DNA of 64,000 nucleotides from Ruminococcaceae bacterium AM07-15 (GCA_003477405.1 QUDE01000010.1:34768-98767); one strand, 5' to 3'. Numbered from the stretch's first letter, positions 16,532-27,199 are shown. Notes: generated by a model not told the origin, from the letters alone. Program-made: numbers and translations.

Positions 16532-16571
16532 CCCCGCCTGAAAGCAATGCTTCGGGCGGGGATTTTTATTT
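16532..16571 (+). terminator. Intrinsic terminator after the fumarase gene
   Basis: A CCCCGCC/GGCGGGG stem with a partly paired GAAAGC/GCTTC interior is followed by ATTTTTATTTT. Confidence 0.85.
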
Positions 16572-16612
16572 TGAAAAAATTCACAAAAAGGTCTCGCTTT
16601 TGCCTGGATATG

Positions 16613-16621
16613 TGCTATAAT
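16613..16621 (+). promoter_or_regulatory. Extended -10 promoter of hpf
   Basis: TGCTATAAT is a perfect extended -10 element. No good -35 box is present, as is usual for this promoter type. The start is predicted about 50 nt before hpf. Confidence 0.65.
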
Positions 16622-16677
16622 ATTACCAAGAAAACTGAATAGAGCGTAGCGCATCAAAAAACAAAGGAGTGCTGACT

Positions 16678-17214
16678 ATGAAGATGACCTTTACAGAGAG
16701 AAAGGTTTCCATTTCCGACGAGCTGAAGGAATATGCAACTAAAAAATGTGAAAAGCTCGAGCGGTACTTTGATAGAGATAACAGCGCCAAAGTGACTTTT
16801 TCCATGGAGCGGGGCCGGTACATCGCCGAGGTCACCGTGGCCCATGCGGGGATGCTCTTCCGGGCTTCGGAACAGAGCCATGATATGTATGGTTCCATCG
16901 ATGGCGCCGTGGACAGCATCGAGCGGCAGATCCTGAAAAACAAGACCCGTTTGGAGAAGCGGCTGCGCCAGGGTGCTTTTGACAAACCGGCGGAACTGCA
17001 GATGCTGGCCGAGGATCAGGCTCCCGAGGACATCTATGATGTGATCCGGGTGAAGGAATTTGAAGTCAAACCCATGACCGTCCAGGAGGCCATTTTGCAG
17101 ATGAATCTGTTGGACCACCAGTTCTTCTTCTTCCGCAACAGCGAGGAGGATGACCGGTACAGCGTGGTTTATAAGCGTCAGAACGGCGGCTATGGCCTGA
17201 TCATCAGCAAATAA
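16678..17214 (+). CDS. hpf: Long-form ribosome hibernation promoting factor
   Basis: This 178-residue protein has an N-terminal RaiA/HPF fold (MKMTFTERKVSISDELKEYATKKCEKLERYF, then the DRDNSAKVTFSMERG strand). A linker leads to the C-terminal dimerisation domain VRVKEFEVKPMTVQEAILQMNLLDHQFFFF (about 125-155). Long HPF dimerises 70S ribosomes into inactive 100S particles in stationary phase. ATG 16678 follows AAAGGAG at 8-nt spacing; a GTG 9 bases upstream is less likely. It is a single-gene unit with its own promoter and terminator. Confidence 0.95.
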   Translation: MKMTFTERKVSISDELKEYATKKCEKLERYFDRDNSAKVTFSMERGRYIAEVTVAHAGMLFRASEQSHDMYGSIDGAVDSIERQILKNKTRLEKRLRQGAFDKPAELQMLAEDQAPEDIYDVIRVKEFEVKPMTVQEAILQMNLLDHQFFFFRNSEEDDRYSVVYKRQNGGYGLIISK

Positions 17215-17229
17215 ATCAAACCGAACATA

Positions 17230-17260
17230 AAAGCGGCGGGCGAGAGCCCGCCGCTTTTTG
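17230..17260 (+). terminator. Intrinsic terminator of hpf
   Basis: A 10-bp GC-rich stem (AAGCGGCGGGC/GCCCGCCGCTT, loop GAGA) is followed by TTTTT. Confidence 0.93.
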
Positions 17261-17464
17261 CGCTTTCCAATGGCGGGAGGCCGCAAGCAAATATTCTTTC
17301 CTGGGCGGATACAACCCGCCGAAGCAAAGAAAAGAATGGGAGCGGCGGCTCGCCGCAAAAAGTTTTTCCAAAAGCTGCGGAGCCATTGCCGGGAGGGAAA
17401 AAATCTGCGATAATAAAGAATAGATGCGGCACAGGCCGCAGGGAAGAGGAGAAAGAGAGAAACC

Positions 17465-18610
17465 ATGAACTATACCTTTTGTGTTCCCTGTCTGTTGGGA
17501 GTGGAGGGCTTGGTGGCTGACGAGCTGCGCTACCAGCATTTTGAGGGGGTCCGGACGGAAAACGGCCGGGTCTATTTTGAAGGCCCTATGGCGGAGTGTG
17601 CCCGGGCCAATCTGCGTCTGCGCTGCGGAGAACGGGTGCTTTTGCGCCTGGCCTCCTTTCCGGCCTACACCTTTGAAGATCTGTTCCAGGGGGTCAAAAG
17701 CATTCCCTGGGCCGACTATCTGCAAAGCGACAGTATTTTTCCGGTGGTGGGCTACTGCGTAGGCTCCCAGCTGCACAGCGTTCCCGATTGCCAGCGGATC
17801 ATCAAAAAGGCAGTGGTGGAATGTCTGAAAGAAAGCTACGGCCTGTCCTGGTTCCCCGAGACCGGAGTCAAATACCAGATCCGCTTTGCGCTGCTGGAAG
17901 ATCAGGCAGAGATCTATCTGGACACCACCGGTGCGCCCCTCTATAAGCGGGGGTACCGCCTGGCCACCCAGCAGGCCCCTTTGCGGGAGACTCTGGCGGC
18001 CAGCCTGGTGAAGATCACCCGGTACCGTGGCCGGGAAGAGCTGATCGATCCTTTCTGCGGTTCCGGCACTTTGGCCATCGAAGCGGCTATGGTGTGCTGC
18101 CGTATCGCCCCGGGAGCACGCCGGAGCTTTGAAGGGGAAGACTGGCTCTTTGAAGACAACGCCTGCTGGGAGGAAGAGCGTCAGCGGGCCTTGGGGGAAG
18201 AAGTGCGGGAGAAACTGCCCATCACCGCCAGCGATATTTCGGGGGAAGCGGTGGAACTGGCCCGGGAGAATGCCCGGCGGGCCGGTGTGGAAGATCTGAT
18301 TACCATTCGCAGGGCCGACGCCCTGGGCCTGCCCTATACCGGCCGGAAAGGGGTGCTGCTCACCAATCCTCCTTATGGGCAGCGGTTGTCCACCCAGGAG
18401 GAAGCCCGGGCCCTTTATGACGGGCTGGGCCGGGCGCTGCACCAGACGCCGGGACTGAAAAAGTATATCATCACTTCTGATCCGGAGTTTGAGACCTATT
18501 TTGGAGCCAAGGCGGACAAGCGGCGCAAGCTCTATAACGGAATGCTCAAATGCCAGCTGTTTATGTATTATAAACAGGCTGTGGAAGAGGGGCGGGAAAA
18601 GAGAAGATGA
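17465..18610 (+). CDS. THUMP-domain class I rRNA methyltransferase (RlmL/YpsC family)
   Basis: This 381-residue protein has an N-terminal ferredoxin-like/THUMP region (about 1-160) followed by a UPF0020 methyltransferase domain. The SAM and target-base motifs are visible: DPFCGSGTLAIEAA (about 196-209) and the catalytic LTNPPYGQRLS (about 299). Family members methylate guanine N2 in 23S rRNA; the exact base cannot be read here. The gene overlaps the next by 4 bases (ATGA). Between the hpf terminator and this gene lies about 200 bp with no clear promoter. Confidence 0.88.
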   Translation: MNYTFCVPCLLGVEGLVADELRYQHFEGVRTENGRVYFEGPMAECARANLRLRCGERVLLRLASFPAYTFEDLFQGVKSIPWADYLQSDSIFPVVGYCVGSQLHSVPDCQRIIKKAVVECLKESYGLSWFPETGVKYQIRFALLEDQAEIYLDTTGAPLYKRGYRLATQQAPLRETLAASLVKITRYRGREELIDPFCGSGTLAIEAAMVCCRIAPGARRSFEGEDWLFEDNACWEEERQRALGEEVREKLPITASDISGEAVELARENARRAGVEDLITIRRADALGLPYTGRKGVLLTNPPYGQRLSTQEEARALYDGLGRALHQTPGLKKYIITSDPEFETYFGAKADKRRKLYNGMLKCQLFMYYKQAVEEGREKRR

Positions 18611-19536
18611 AACACATCTTTTTGATCAATCCGGCGGCGGGAAGCCGGGGCCGTCAGGCCGAACTGGCCGGGGTGTGCCGGAAAGCCGCTCTGGAGCAGA
18701 ATCTGGAATATGAGATCCTGGTCACCGAGCACCCGGGCCACGGGGTGGAACTGGTGCGAAAGGCCTGCCTGCAAGGAGGCGGACAGCACCTGCGGTTTTA
18801 TGCCTGCGGCGGCGATGGTACCTTGAACGAAGCGGCCCGGGGGGCCTTTGGGATGTGGAATGTGGCGGTGGGGCATTTTCCCGCCGGTACCGGCAACGAC
18901 TTCATCAAGGTGTTTGGCCGGCAGATGAACCGGTTTTTCCAGCTGCCGGAGCTGACAAAAGGGGAAGAACTGCCGGTGGATTATGTGGAGACCAACTGCG
19001 GCGGTGCAGTGAATGTGCTGTCGGTGGGCATCGACGCCCGGGTGGCGGCCGGAATGCGGAAATACAAGCGTCTGCCCTTGTGCCGGGGACAGTGGCCTTA
19101 TGTGTTCTCGGCGGCGGAAAACATTGTCCGAGGCCTGGGAGAAGGCTATCAGGTCATCATCGATGGCAAGAGCTACGATGGAGACTATTCCATGATCTTT
19201 GCCGCCAATGGCCGGTGGTATGGAGGAGGCTTCTGCCCTGTGCCCGATGCGGACCCTCAGGATGGGCAGCTGGATGTGCTTCTGGTGAGCAAAGTGGGCC
19301 GTATGACGGCGGCCAAGGTGGTAGGGGCCTATAAAAAAGGCCTGGGATATCAATATCCCCAGTATATCAAAAGAGTACCGGCCCATGAAATGGAGATCCG
19401 CCACCGGGATGGGAAGGATCTGTGCGTCAATCTGGACGGAGAGATCGCCTATACCCCTCGTTTGCAGGCGGTGCTGCGCCAAGGGATGAAATTTATCGTG
19501 CCCCAAGGGGTGCGGGTGGAAAAACAGGATCAATAG
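18607..19536 (+). CDS. Diacylglycerol/lipid kinase family protein (DagK catalytic domain)
   Basis: This 309-residue protein has the lipid-kinase fold signature: NPAAGSRG (about 8-15), ACGGDGTLNEAARGAF (about 65-80) and FPAGTGNDF (about 92-100). The C-terminal part resembles YegS/DgkB and BmrU proteins. It probably phosphorylates a membrane lipid such as diacylglycerol, but close relatives include kinases of other lipids. The start codon overlaps the upstream methyltransferase stop, so the two genes are coupled. A flavodoxin/ferredoxin gene follows after 17 bp. Confidence 0.85.
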   Translation: MKHIFLINPAAGSRGRQAELAGVCRKAALEQNLEYEILVTEHPGHGVELVRKACLQGGGQHLRFYACGGDGTLNEAARGAFGMWNVAVGHFPAGTGNDFIKVFGRQMNRFFQLPELTKGEELPVDYVETNCGGAVNVLSVGIDARVAAGMRKYKRLPLCRGQWPYVFSAAENIVRGLGEGYQVIIDGKSYDGDYSMIFAANGRWYGGGFCPVPDADPQDGQLDVLLVSKVGRMTAAKVVGAYKKGLGYQYPQYIKRVPAHEMEIRHRDGKDLCVNLDGEIAYTPRLQAVLRQGMKFIVPQGVRVEKQDQ

Positions 19537-19553
19537 AGAAAGAAGGAAGAACA

Positions 19554-20333
19554 ATGGGAAATGTTCATGTGATGAGCTTCAGCCCCACCGGCGGCAGCCG
19601 GAAGGCCGCCATGGAAGTGGGAAAGCAGATCGCCCAATCGGCCGGTTGCGCTGTGGGTGAGCTGTCTTTGGGTCGCCCCGATGATCGGGCGGCCCAATAC
19701 CATTTCGGCCCGGAGGACCTGCTGGTGCTGGCCTATCCGGTGTATGGCGGCCGGATGCCCGCTTTGTTGGAGGAGACCATGACCCATCTGGCGGGGGAGA
19801 ACACCCCGGCGGTGGTTCTGGCGGTTTACGGCAACCGGGCCTATGAGGACGCCCTGCTGGAAGGGGTAGAGTGGCTGGAGAAGCAAGGCTTTGTTCCTAT
19901 TGCCGCAGGGGCCTTTGTGGCAGAGCACACCTATACCAGCGCCCTGGCCGGAGGCCGTCCCGATGAAAGCGACCTGGCCCTGGCCCGGCAGCTGGGAGAA
20001 AAGGCGGCAGAGAAATGGCAGAAAGGGAACAAAACCCTGGTGAAAGTGCCGGGGAACCATCCCTACAAAGAGCGGGGCGCCGGTGCTTCCCGCCATCCCA
20101 AGACCAAGGACAACTGCACAGGCTGCGGTCTATGTGCTTCCCTTTGCCCCATGGGCATCATCGATTCCCAGGACCCCAAAGTGGTGGGCGAGGGCTGTCT
20201 GGCCTGCTTTGCCTGTGTGAAGAACTGCCCGGTGGGGGCCAAGTTCTTTGAGGACGAGGGATTGGACAAGGCCAAGATGTGGCTGGAGGCCAATTTCCAG
20301 GAGCCCAAAACACCGGAACTGTTTGTGGATTAA
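19554..20333 (+). CDS. EFR1-type flavodoxin-ferredoxin fusion protein
   Basis: This 259-residue protein has a flavodoxin-like N-terminal domain with the phosphate-binding loop SFSPTGGSRKA (about 7-17). The C-terminus is an 8Fe ferredoxin domain with two cluster motifs, CTGCGLCASLCP (about 187-198) and CLACFACVKNCP (about 213-224). The type is common in anaerobic Firmicutes and is presumed to shuttle electrons inside the cytoplasm; the partner is unknown. The ATG is chosen from AGAAAGAAGGAAG. The frame is open further upstream, overlapping the kinase gene, but that part does not look like this family. Confidence 0.87.
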   Translation: MGNVHVMSFSPTGGSRKAAMEVGKQIAQSAGCAVGELSLGRPDDRAAQYHFGPEDLLVLAYPVYGGRMPALLEETMTHLAGENTPAVVLAVYGNRAYEDALLEGVEWLEKQGFVPIAAGAFVAEHTYTSALAGGRPDESDLALARQLGEKAAEKWQKGNKTLVKVPGNHPYKERGAGASRHPKTKDNCTGCGLCASLCPMGIIDSQDPKVVGEGCLACFACVKNCPVGAKFFEDEGLDKAKMWLEANFQEPKTPELFVD

Positions 20334-20343
20334 AAAAGATAAC

Positions 20344-20376
20344 AAAATCCCGGAACTCTGTGGTTCCGGGATTTTT
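20344..20376. terminator. Bidirectional terminator between convergent genes
   Basis: AAATCCCGGAAC/GTTCCGGGATTT with loop TCTGTG has A and T tracts on both sides. It serves the flavodoxin gene and the minus-strand methyltransferase. Confidence 0.9.
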
Positions 20377-20393
20377 GTATGCAAAGATAAGAA

Positions 20394-21125
20394 TCAGTTT
20401 TTGATGGCGGACACAAGCAGCATCATAGGGCGGCGCATTTCATCCTTCATGCCCGGGATGTCCATCATTTCAGCAGGTGGCTGAGGTTCGATGATATGCT
20501 GCAAGGTAAGTCCATTTTGAAGCAATGTGTTCAGATAGGTGGTCAAGGTCCGGTGGTATTTGACAACCGGTTCTCCTAAAAAGACGGCCTTGCGGGGGCC
20601 TTCATAGTAATAGTTATCCACAGGGAAGTGGAGAATTTCCCCCTTCTCATCATAGTACCAGTCCTGAGGGCCGGAAGAAGTGAAAACCGGATGCTCTACG
20701 GAAAAGACCAGATGACCGCCTTTTTTCAGCCAACAGGCAATGTTTTCCGCCAAAGGTCCGAAGTCTTTGACATAGTGGAAAGCCAGAGAGCTGAGGACGA
20801 TGTCAAAGGTTTCAGGGGGAAACTGCAAGTCTTCCATGGCCGCGCAGTGGTACTGGATCTGAGGCGCGGAGTTGATCTTTTGGGCCTTTTGGAGCATCTT
20901 GTGAGAGATGTCGGTGCCCAGCACCGATGCGGCCTTGTGCTCGGCGGCGTATTTGCAGTGCCAGCCGTAGCCGCATCCCAGGTCCAGAACGGTTTTTCCA
21001 CAGAAATCCGGGAGAATTTTTTCAAGTTCTGACCATTCCCCTGCACCTTGCAAGCCCTTTTGAGAGCGGAGCATCTGGCTGTATTTCTGGAAAAAGATCT
21101 CGTTATCGTATTTGTTCTCTTTCAT
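20394..21125 (-). CDS. Class I SAM-dependent methyltransferase
   Basis: This 243-residue protein has the SAM-binding motif VLDLGCGYGWHCKYAAE (about 46-62), then VLGTDIS (motif II), and FDIVLSSLAFHYVKD (motif IV, about 104). It belongs to the ubiquinone/small-molecule methyltransferase type; the substrate is unknown. It is transcribed alone toward the flavodoxin gene. The ribosome binding site GGGAGG lies at the edge of a 12-bp inverted repeat, which may control it. Confidence 0.83.
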   Translation of the reverse strand: MKENKYDNEIFFQKYSQMLRSQKGLQGAGEWSELEKILPDFCGKTVLDLGCGYGWHCKYAAEHKAASVLGTDISHKMLQKAQKINSAPQIQYHCAAMEDLQFPPETFDIVLSSLAFHYVKDFGPLAENIACWLKKGGHLVFSVEHPVFTSSGPQDWYYDEKGEILHFPVDNYYYEGPRKAVFLGEPVVKYHRTLTTYLNTLLQNGLTLQHIIEPQPPAEMMDIPGMKDEMRRPMMLLVSAIKN

Positions 21126-21136
21126 GTTTTGGTCCT

Positions 21137-21177
21137 CCCATGTAAATATTGTTCTGTATTTTGTCTATTTACATGGG
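21137..21177 (-). promoter_or_regulatory. 12-bp perfect inverted repeat in the methyltransferase leader
   Basis: CCCATGTAAATA (21137-21148) and TATTTACATGGG (21166-21177) are separated by 17 bp, just upstream of and touching the ribosome binding site. It could be an operator or an RNA hairpin limiting translation. Confidence 0.55.
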
Positions 21178-21300
21178 TTTATGCAATCTTTTGGGAGATG
21201 ATACCACCGCACATATCCATTCACTCCCTTCCGGTGACAGAAACAGTATAGCACTGCTTTGCTGAAAAATCCATCTTGCGGAAAGGGGGAGAGGAAGGCA

Positions 21301-22377
21301 TTATTCCTCCACTTCGGCGGGGGTGGTGAGAAGAGCGGCAACGATGGCGCACAGTCCGCCCACCAGTTTGGAGATCATATAAATGGCCACCACCCGGGAG
21401 GGCTCCAGGCTGGAGACAAAGGCTAGTTGCCCGCCCAATACAAAGGCGCCGCTCACCGAGAAGGCGGCGTTTACCGCCTTGCCCCGCTTGTCCATCCGGT
21501 CAAAGAGGGGCAGCATGGAAACACTGGTGGCCAGGCACAGCAGCAGTCCAACCACGGCCGGTTCGTTGATGCGCATTTTCCGGGCCAGCCAGTGCATGGG
21601 CGGGCTGAAGCGGGTGAGAGCCAGATGGGAGAGCACCATGGCCCCGCAGATGACGACGGTGACCTTGATGACCACCACCAGTGCTTCGTTCACCAGATCC
21701 AGAGATGCCACCTGCCAGGCAGGGATGAACAGCCCGGCCATCACCAGGGCAAACAGGGTGAAGCTGAGGATCTGCACGCCGCGGCCGATGCAGAGCAGGG
21801 CCTTGGTGGTGCCTTGGGGAAAACGGGACAGGGCCAGGCACAGAAGCAGGCAGATGAGCAGGATGGGGGCGGTGTTCCGCAGCAGGGTCAGCAGGGGCAG
21901 GCGGAGAAGCAGGCCGCCCAGCACCACTCCGGTGGGCAGCGTGACGATGCCCAGCACAATGCCCCGCATCATAGCGGGGGTGTCTTCCTTTTTGATGGCC
22001 GACATGGCGATGGGCAGCACAAAGCTGATGGTGCAGCCCAGGCTGGAGGCCACGATCAGACCGGAAAACAGACCCAGGGCCGGGGTGGCTGCCATCTGTT
22101 TGGCGATGGAATAGCCGCCCAGGTCGGGAGCCAGCAGGCTGCCGATGAGCAGAGAAGGGTCAAAGGGCAGCAGCTTTTCCAGATGGGCAATGGCTCCGGC
22201 GCTGTGCTGTACGGCGGTGATGCCCAGGGCATAGATACCCACCAGGGACAAAGCCAGACTGCCCATGGCGGCAAGGCCGTGGTCGATTTCGGCTCCCAGC
22301 CCCATTTTTCCCCCTGCCATTTTGTCCAGCAAACCCAGAAGTGCCAGAATCAGCATGATGGCAATGAAAATATTCAT
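21301..22377 (-). CDS. eutH: EutH-family ethanolamine transporter-like membrane protein
   Basis: This 358-residue integral membrane protein has about ten hydrophobic segments, from MNIFIAIMLILALLGLLDKM at the N-terminus. It matches EutH over conserved stretches such as GSLLAPDLGGYSIAKQMA (about 93-110) and PTGVVLGGLLLRLP. EutH is thought to move ethanolamine across the membrane. No other eut gene (eutABC, shell proteins) is nearby, so the physiological link is unclear. The start at 22377 follows GGAGAACC; the open frame extends 54 residues further but without homology. Confidence 0.85.
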   Translation of the reverse strand: MNIFIAIMLILALLGLLDKMAGGKMGLGAEIDHGLAAMGSLALSLVGIYALGITAVQHSAGAIAHLEKLLPFDPSLLIGSLLAPDLGGYSIAKQMAATPALGLFSGLIVASSLGCTISFVLPIAMSAIKKEDTPAMMRGIVLGIVTLPTGVVLGGLLLRLPLLTLLRNTAPILLICLLLCLALSRFPQGTTKALLCIGRGVQILSFTLFALVMAGLFIPAWQVASLDLVNEALVVVIKVTVVICGAMVLSHLALTRFSPPMHWLARKMRINEPAVVGLLLCLATSVSMLPLFDRMDKRGKAVNAAFSVSGAFVLGGQLAFVSSLEPSRVVAIYMISKLVGGLCAIVAALLTTPAEVEE

Positions 22378-22430
22378 GGTTCTCCATTCCCCCAACCGGC
22401 GTTTTTCTTTTGCAAAGAGTTCCGCAGAGC

Positions 22431-22459
22431 ATCTTATCATGGAAAGGGAAGGAAGACAA
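22431..22459 (-). promoter_or_regulatory. Sigma-A promoter of eutH
   Basis: On the minus strand TTGTCT (22454-22459) and TAAGAT (22431-22436) are 17 bp apart. Confidence 0.55.
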
Positions 22460-22515
22460 GATGGCATTTTTTCCTTCCACATCCATCCATTCACAAAAAA
22501 TTTTAAAATGGGGGC

Positions 22516-22547
22516 TTGAAAAACTTCCGCAGGTGGCATATTATAAT
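22516..22547 (+). promoter_or_regulatory. Sigma-A promoter of groESL
   Basis: TTGAAA (22516-22521) is followed after 17 bp by TATTAT (22539-22544), overlapping a TATAAT at 22542-22547. The CIRCE operator lies at the transcription start. Confidence 0.75.
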
Positions 22548-22554
22548 ACTTGTG

Positions 22555-22894
<340 letters not shown>

Positions 22895-22897
22895 TAG

Positions 22898-24535
<1,638 letters not shown>

Positions 24536-24576
24536 TCGGTCAGCGGCATAGGCTGAATAAACTTTGTATGTACGAA

Positions 24577-24618
24577 AATCCCGGACAGACCGTTTTTGGT
24601 TTGTCCGGGATTTTTTTG
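24577..24618 (+). terminator. Intrinsic terminator of groESL
   Basis: An AATCCCGGACA/TGTCCGGGATT stem is followed by TTTTTTT. Confidence 0.95.
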
Positions 24619-24952
24619 TTTTACCGAATGGGAGGGAAAGGAAGCTTCTTTATGAAGGTTTTACTGGAAAGGATATGGAAATCACGGCAGAACTGTGCTA
24701 TACTGAAACCATCCAATTATTCATAATAAGTTTCCGAAAAATTTACATTCTGGCACAGCGGCGAGAAAATCTGCAACAAAGCGGATGTTTACTCGCAGGA
24801 CGAAGTTTTCGGAAAACACCACTGCACCGTCCTTGTTTTGGGAATGGAGAGAGGCGGATGGGAGGAGATAGGCAAAGGCCATAGGCCGGTGGGGCGGAAA
24901 TGGCCGGATGAAAAGACCTTTTCAGAGAAAACAGTGAAAGAGAGGAAAAAAT
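24619..24952 (+). promoter_or_regulatory. Promoter candidate and long leader before the zinc-ribbon lipoprotein-like gene
   Basis: No gene is seen. A promoter candidate is TGGAAA (24676-24681), 17 bp, TATACT (24699-24704) with an extended TG. It would give a leader of about 245 nt. I see no riboswitch class I can name in it, only a weak GAAGTTTTCGGAAAAC-type hairpin near 24802. Confidence 0.4.
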
Positions 24953-26317
24953 ATGTTTTGTCCCAACTGCGGAAAGCAGCTTCCCGATGACTCCACATTC
25001 TGTGAGCATTGCGGTGTAAAGATCGAGCCGGAGCAGCCCGGTGCGGCTCCCAGCGCTCCTGTACAGAATCCGGTGCAGCCTTCGGTGCAGGCCACGGTTC
25101 CCAGCGGACCGGTTCAGCCCAGCCCTTTGACCGAGTTTGTCAAGAAAAATAAGAAGATCCTGGGCATCGGCGCCGGTGTGCTGGTGCTCCTCATTGCGGT
25201 GGTGGTCTTTATCGCCACCCGCCCTCAGAAGGTGAAGCTGGGGGATTATGTCAGCGTGGAGTTTTCCGGTTACGACACCATGGGCAACGCCACCTATACT
25301 TTTGATACCGAGGCTTTCTGCAAGGAATATGCCGGAAAGATCGAGTACCAGACCCCGGCCCTGGGGGAGAACATGGACGATCAGTCCATCTGCCAGATGC
25401 TCCTGCAGGAATGTGTCAGCGGCAGCCTGAACAAAAACCAGGAGCTGACCAACGGGGATGAAGTCGTCTATGAATGGAAGTGTGACGACAAGGCCGCCTT
25501 GGAAAAATACGATGTGAAGTTGTCCTATGAGGACATCAAGTTCACCGTGGAAGGCCTGGAAGAAATCCGGGAAGTGGACCCCTTTGAGAATGTGAAGCTG
25601 GAATACACCGGCACCGCTCCCAATGGCCGGGTGAATGTGGTGTGCGAGTCCACCGAAGACTGGGCCCAGGCGCTGGAGTATTTTGTGGATCCCTCCCGGG
25701 ATCTGGACAATGGGGATACCGTGACGGTGTCCATCGCCCAGGACGATGTGGGCGAAGAATGGGAAAAGATATTCCTGCAAAATTACGGTGTCAAGTTCAC
25801 AGCCACCGAGAAGGAATACACGGTGGACGGTCTGGGTTCCTATCTCACCAAGCTGGAGCAGGTGGACAGCGCCACTTTGGAAGAGATGAAGTCCCGGGGC
25901 GCAGACGCCATCAAGGCCGAAGCCGCCCAGGACTGGGATGAGGCCATTTCCCTGGACAGCACCACCTATGTGGGCAACTATCTGCTGGTGGCCAAGGATC
26001 AGGAAACCAATTCCCGGAAGAATATGCTCTATCTGGTCTATCAGGTGCAGAGCACGGCCAGCTTCCCCGAGGAGGGCTATCAGGGCAGCGTCACCTTCTA
26101 TTACACCGTGCGCTTTGACAACCTGATCGCCACGCCCGACGGCAAGGTTCAGGTGGAGCTGGGGGATTATGTGACCCAGAACGACCGTTTCCGCACCGAG
26201 TTCAACGGCCACAGCTATTACTTCCCCGGCTATGAAAATCTGGATGCGGCCTATCGTCAGTGTGTAACGGTGAATGTGGATCGGTATACATCCGAAACCA
26301 GCACCGCAGAGCAATAA
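24953..26317 (+). CDS. Zinc-ribbon membrane-anchored protein of unknown function
   Basis: This 454-residue protein starts with a zinc ribbon (cysteines 3, 6, 17 and 20: MFCPNCGKQLPDDSTFCEHCG). A proline-glutamine linker leads to one membrane segment (ILGIGAGVLVLLIAVVVFIA, about 64-83). The rest, about 370 residues, is acidic and predicted extracellular, with repeated 'SxEDIKFTVEGLEE' and 'KFTATEKEYTVDGLGS' motifs suggesting tandem beta domains (about 190-310). The type is common in gut Clostridia but has no known role. A similar zinc-ribbon gene follows 28 bp later, suggesting an operon. Confidence 0.72.
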   Translation: MFCPNCGKQLPDDSTFCEHCGVKIEPEQPGAAPSAPVQNPVQPSVQATVPSGPVQPSPLTEFVKKNKKILGIGAGVLVLLIAVVVFIATRPQKVKLGDYVSVEFSGYDTMGNATYTFDTEAFCKEYAGKIEYQTPALGENMDDQSICQMLLQECVSGSLNKNQELTNGDEVVYEWKCDDKAALEKYDVKLSYEDIKFTVEGLEEIREVDPFENVKLEYTGTAPNGRVNVVCESTEDWAQALEYFVDPSRDLDNGDTVTVSIAQDDVGEEWEKIFLQNYGVKFTATEKEYTVDGLGSYLTKLEQVDSATLEEMKSRGADAIKAEAAQDWDEAISLDSTTYVGNYLLVAKDQETNSRKNMLYLVYQVQSTASFPEEGYQGSVTFYYTVRFDNLIATPDGKVQVELGDYVTQNDRFRTEFNGHSYYFPGYENLDAAYRQCVTVNVDRYTSETSTAEQ

Positions 26318-26345
26318 GAGAGAAACGAGAAAGTGAGGGATTTCT

Positions 26346-27188
26346 ATGGCATTTTGTAGGTATTGTGGACGGAAATTGGAGGATGGCGAGGTCTGCACCT
26401 GTCAGCAGGCCCAGCAGAACCAGGCGCAGGCCCAGCAGCAGGCGGCACCCCAGCAGAATGTACAGTATCAGGCACCTCAGCAGGCTGCGCCTCAGCCGGG
26501 AGCCGCTCCCGCGGTTTCGGCCCAGGGTAAGCAGGTGATGGACGCTTTGCTGAAGGATCTGGTGGGTCTGGTGAAGGCGCCGGCCACCACAGCTCCTGGC
26601 TATGTGCGTCGGGGAGATGTGACAGTGTCGGTGATCTTCCTGCTGCTCCAGGGGATCTGTTCGGCGATCTTTGCCCTGTTCTGCATTGGAAAGATCAACA
26701 GCCTGATCGCTCTGGGCGGAAGCATGACCCAGAACATCAAGTTCTCCGGTGTGGGCGCCTTCTTCCTCACACTGCTGTATACAGTGATCTTTGAAGCGGT
26801 TCTGGCCGGGCTTTATTTCGGCGTGGGCAAACTGCTGGGCGGACAGCTTCGGTTCCAGGAAGCGCTGTCCATCGTGTCCATGCGTTCGGTGATCCTGGTT
26901 CCTGTGATTCTGGTCAGCTGCCTGGTGTTCCTGCTGAACATCTCCGCCGGCATCGTGTTCTATTATTTCGCCGGCGCTCTGGCGGGCGTCATTTTCCTGG
27001 TGGCCGGGAGCAACGGCATCGCAAACCTTACCCCCGACCGGAAGGTCTATCTGAATCTGATCGTCACCGTGGTCTTCACTTTGATCTTCCTCTTCCTGGG
27101 AACAAAGCTGCTGCCCAGCTATGTCCCCTCTTCTCTGCGGGAATTCTTCTCCACAGACAATCTGATGAATATGCTCAGCAATATGTAA
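26346..27188 (+). CDS. Zinc-ribbon, Yip1-like multi-pass membrane protein
   Basis: This 280-residue protein has an N-terminal half zinc ribbon (CRYCGRKLEDGEVCTC, about 4-19) and a glutamine/alanine/proline-rich linker (about 20-60). Five or so membrane segments follow (from VIFLLLQGICSAIFALFCI, about 95). The membrane part resembles Yip1/YIP-like domains. Function is unknown. It is co-oriented with the preceding zinc-ribbon protein and ends at a strong terminator, so the pair probably works together at the membrane. The ribosome binding site GTGAGGGA is moderate. Confidence 0.7.
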   Translation: MAFCRYCGRKLEDGEVCTCQQAQQNQAQAQQQAAPQQNVQYQAPQQAAPQPGAAPAVSAQGKQVMDALLKDLVGLVKAPATTAPGYVRRGDVTVSVIFLLLQGICSAIFALFCIGKINSLIALGGSMTQNIKFSGVGAFFLTLLYTVIFEAVLAGLYFGVGKLLGGQLRFQEALSIVSMRSVILVPVILVSCLVFLLNISAGIVFYYFAGALAGVIFLVAGSNGIANLTPDRKVYLNLIVTVVFTLIFLFLGTKLLPSYVPSSLREFFSTDNLMNMLSNM

Positions 27189-27199
27189 TTGCGAGAACA

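Noticed and set aside
16571..16677. raiA RNA motif upstream of hpf
   Set aside because: The predicted leader is only about 50 nt and shows none of the needed structure.
24564..24884. 106-codon ORF between groEL and the zinc-ribbon gene
   Set aside because: It starts within the groEL terminator and has no ribosome binding site or homology.
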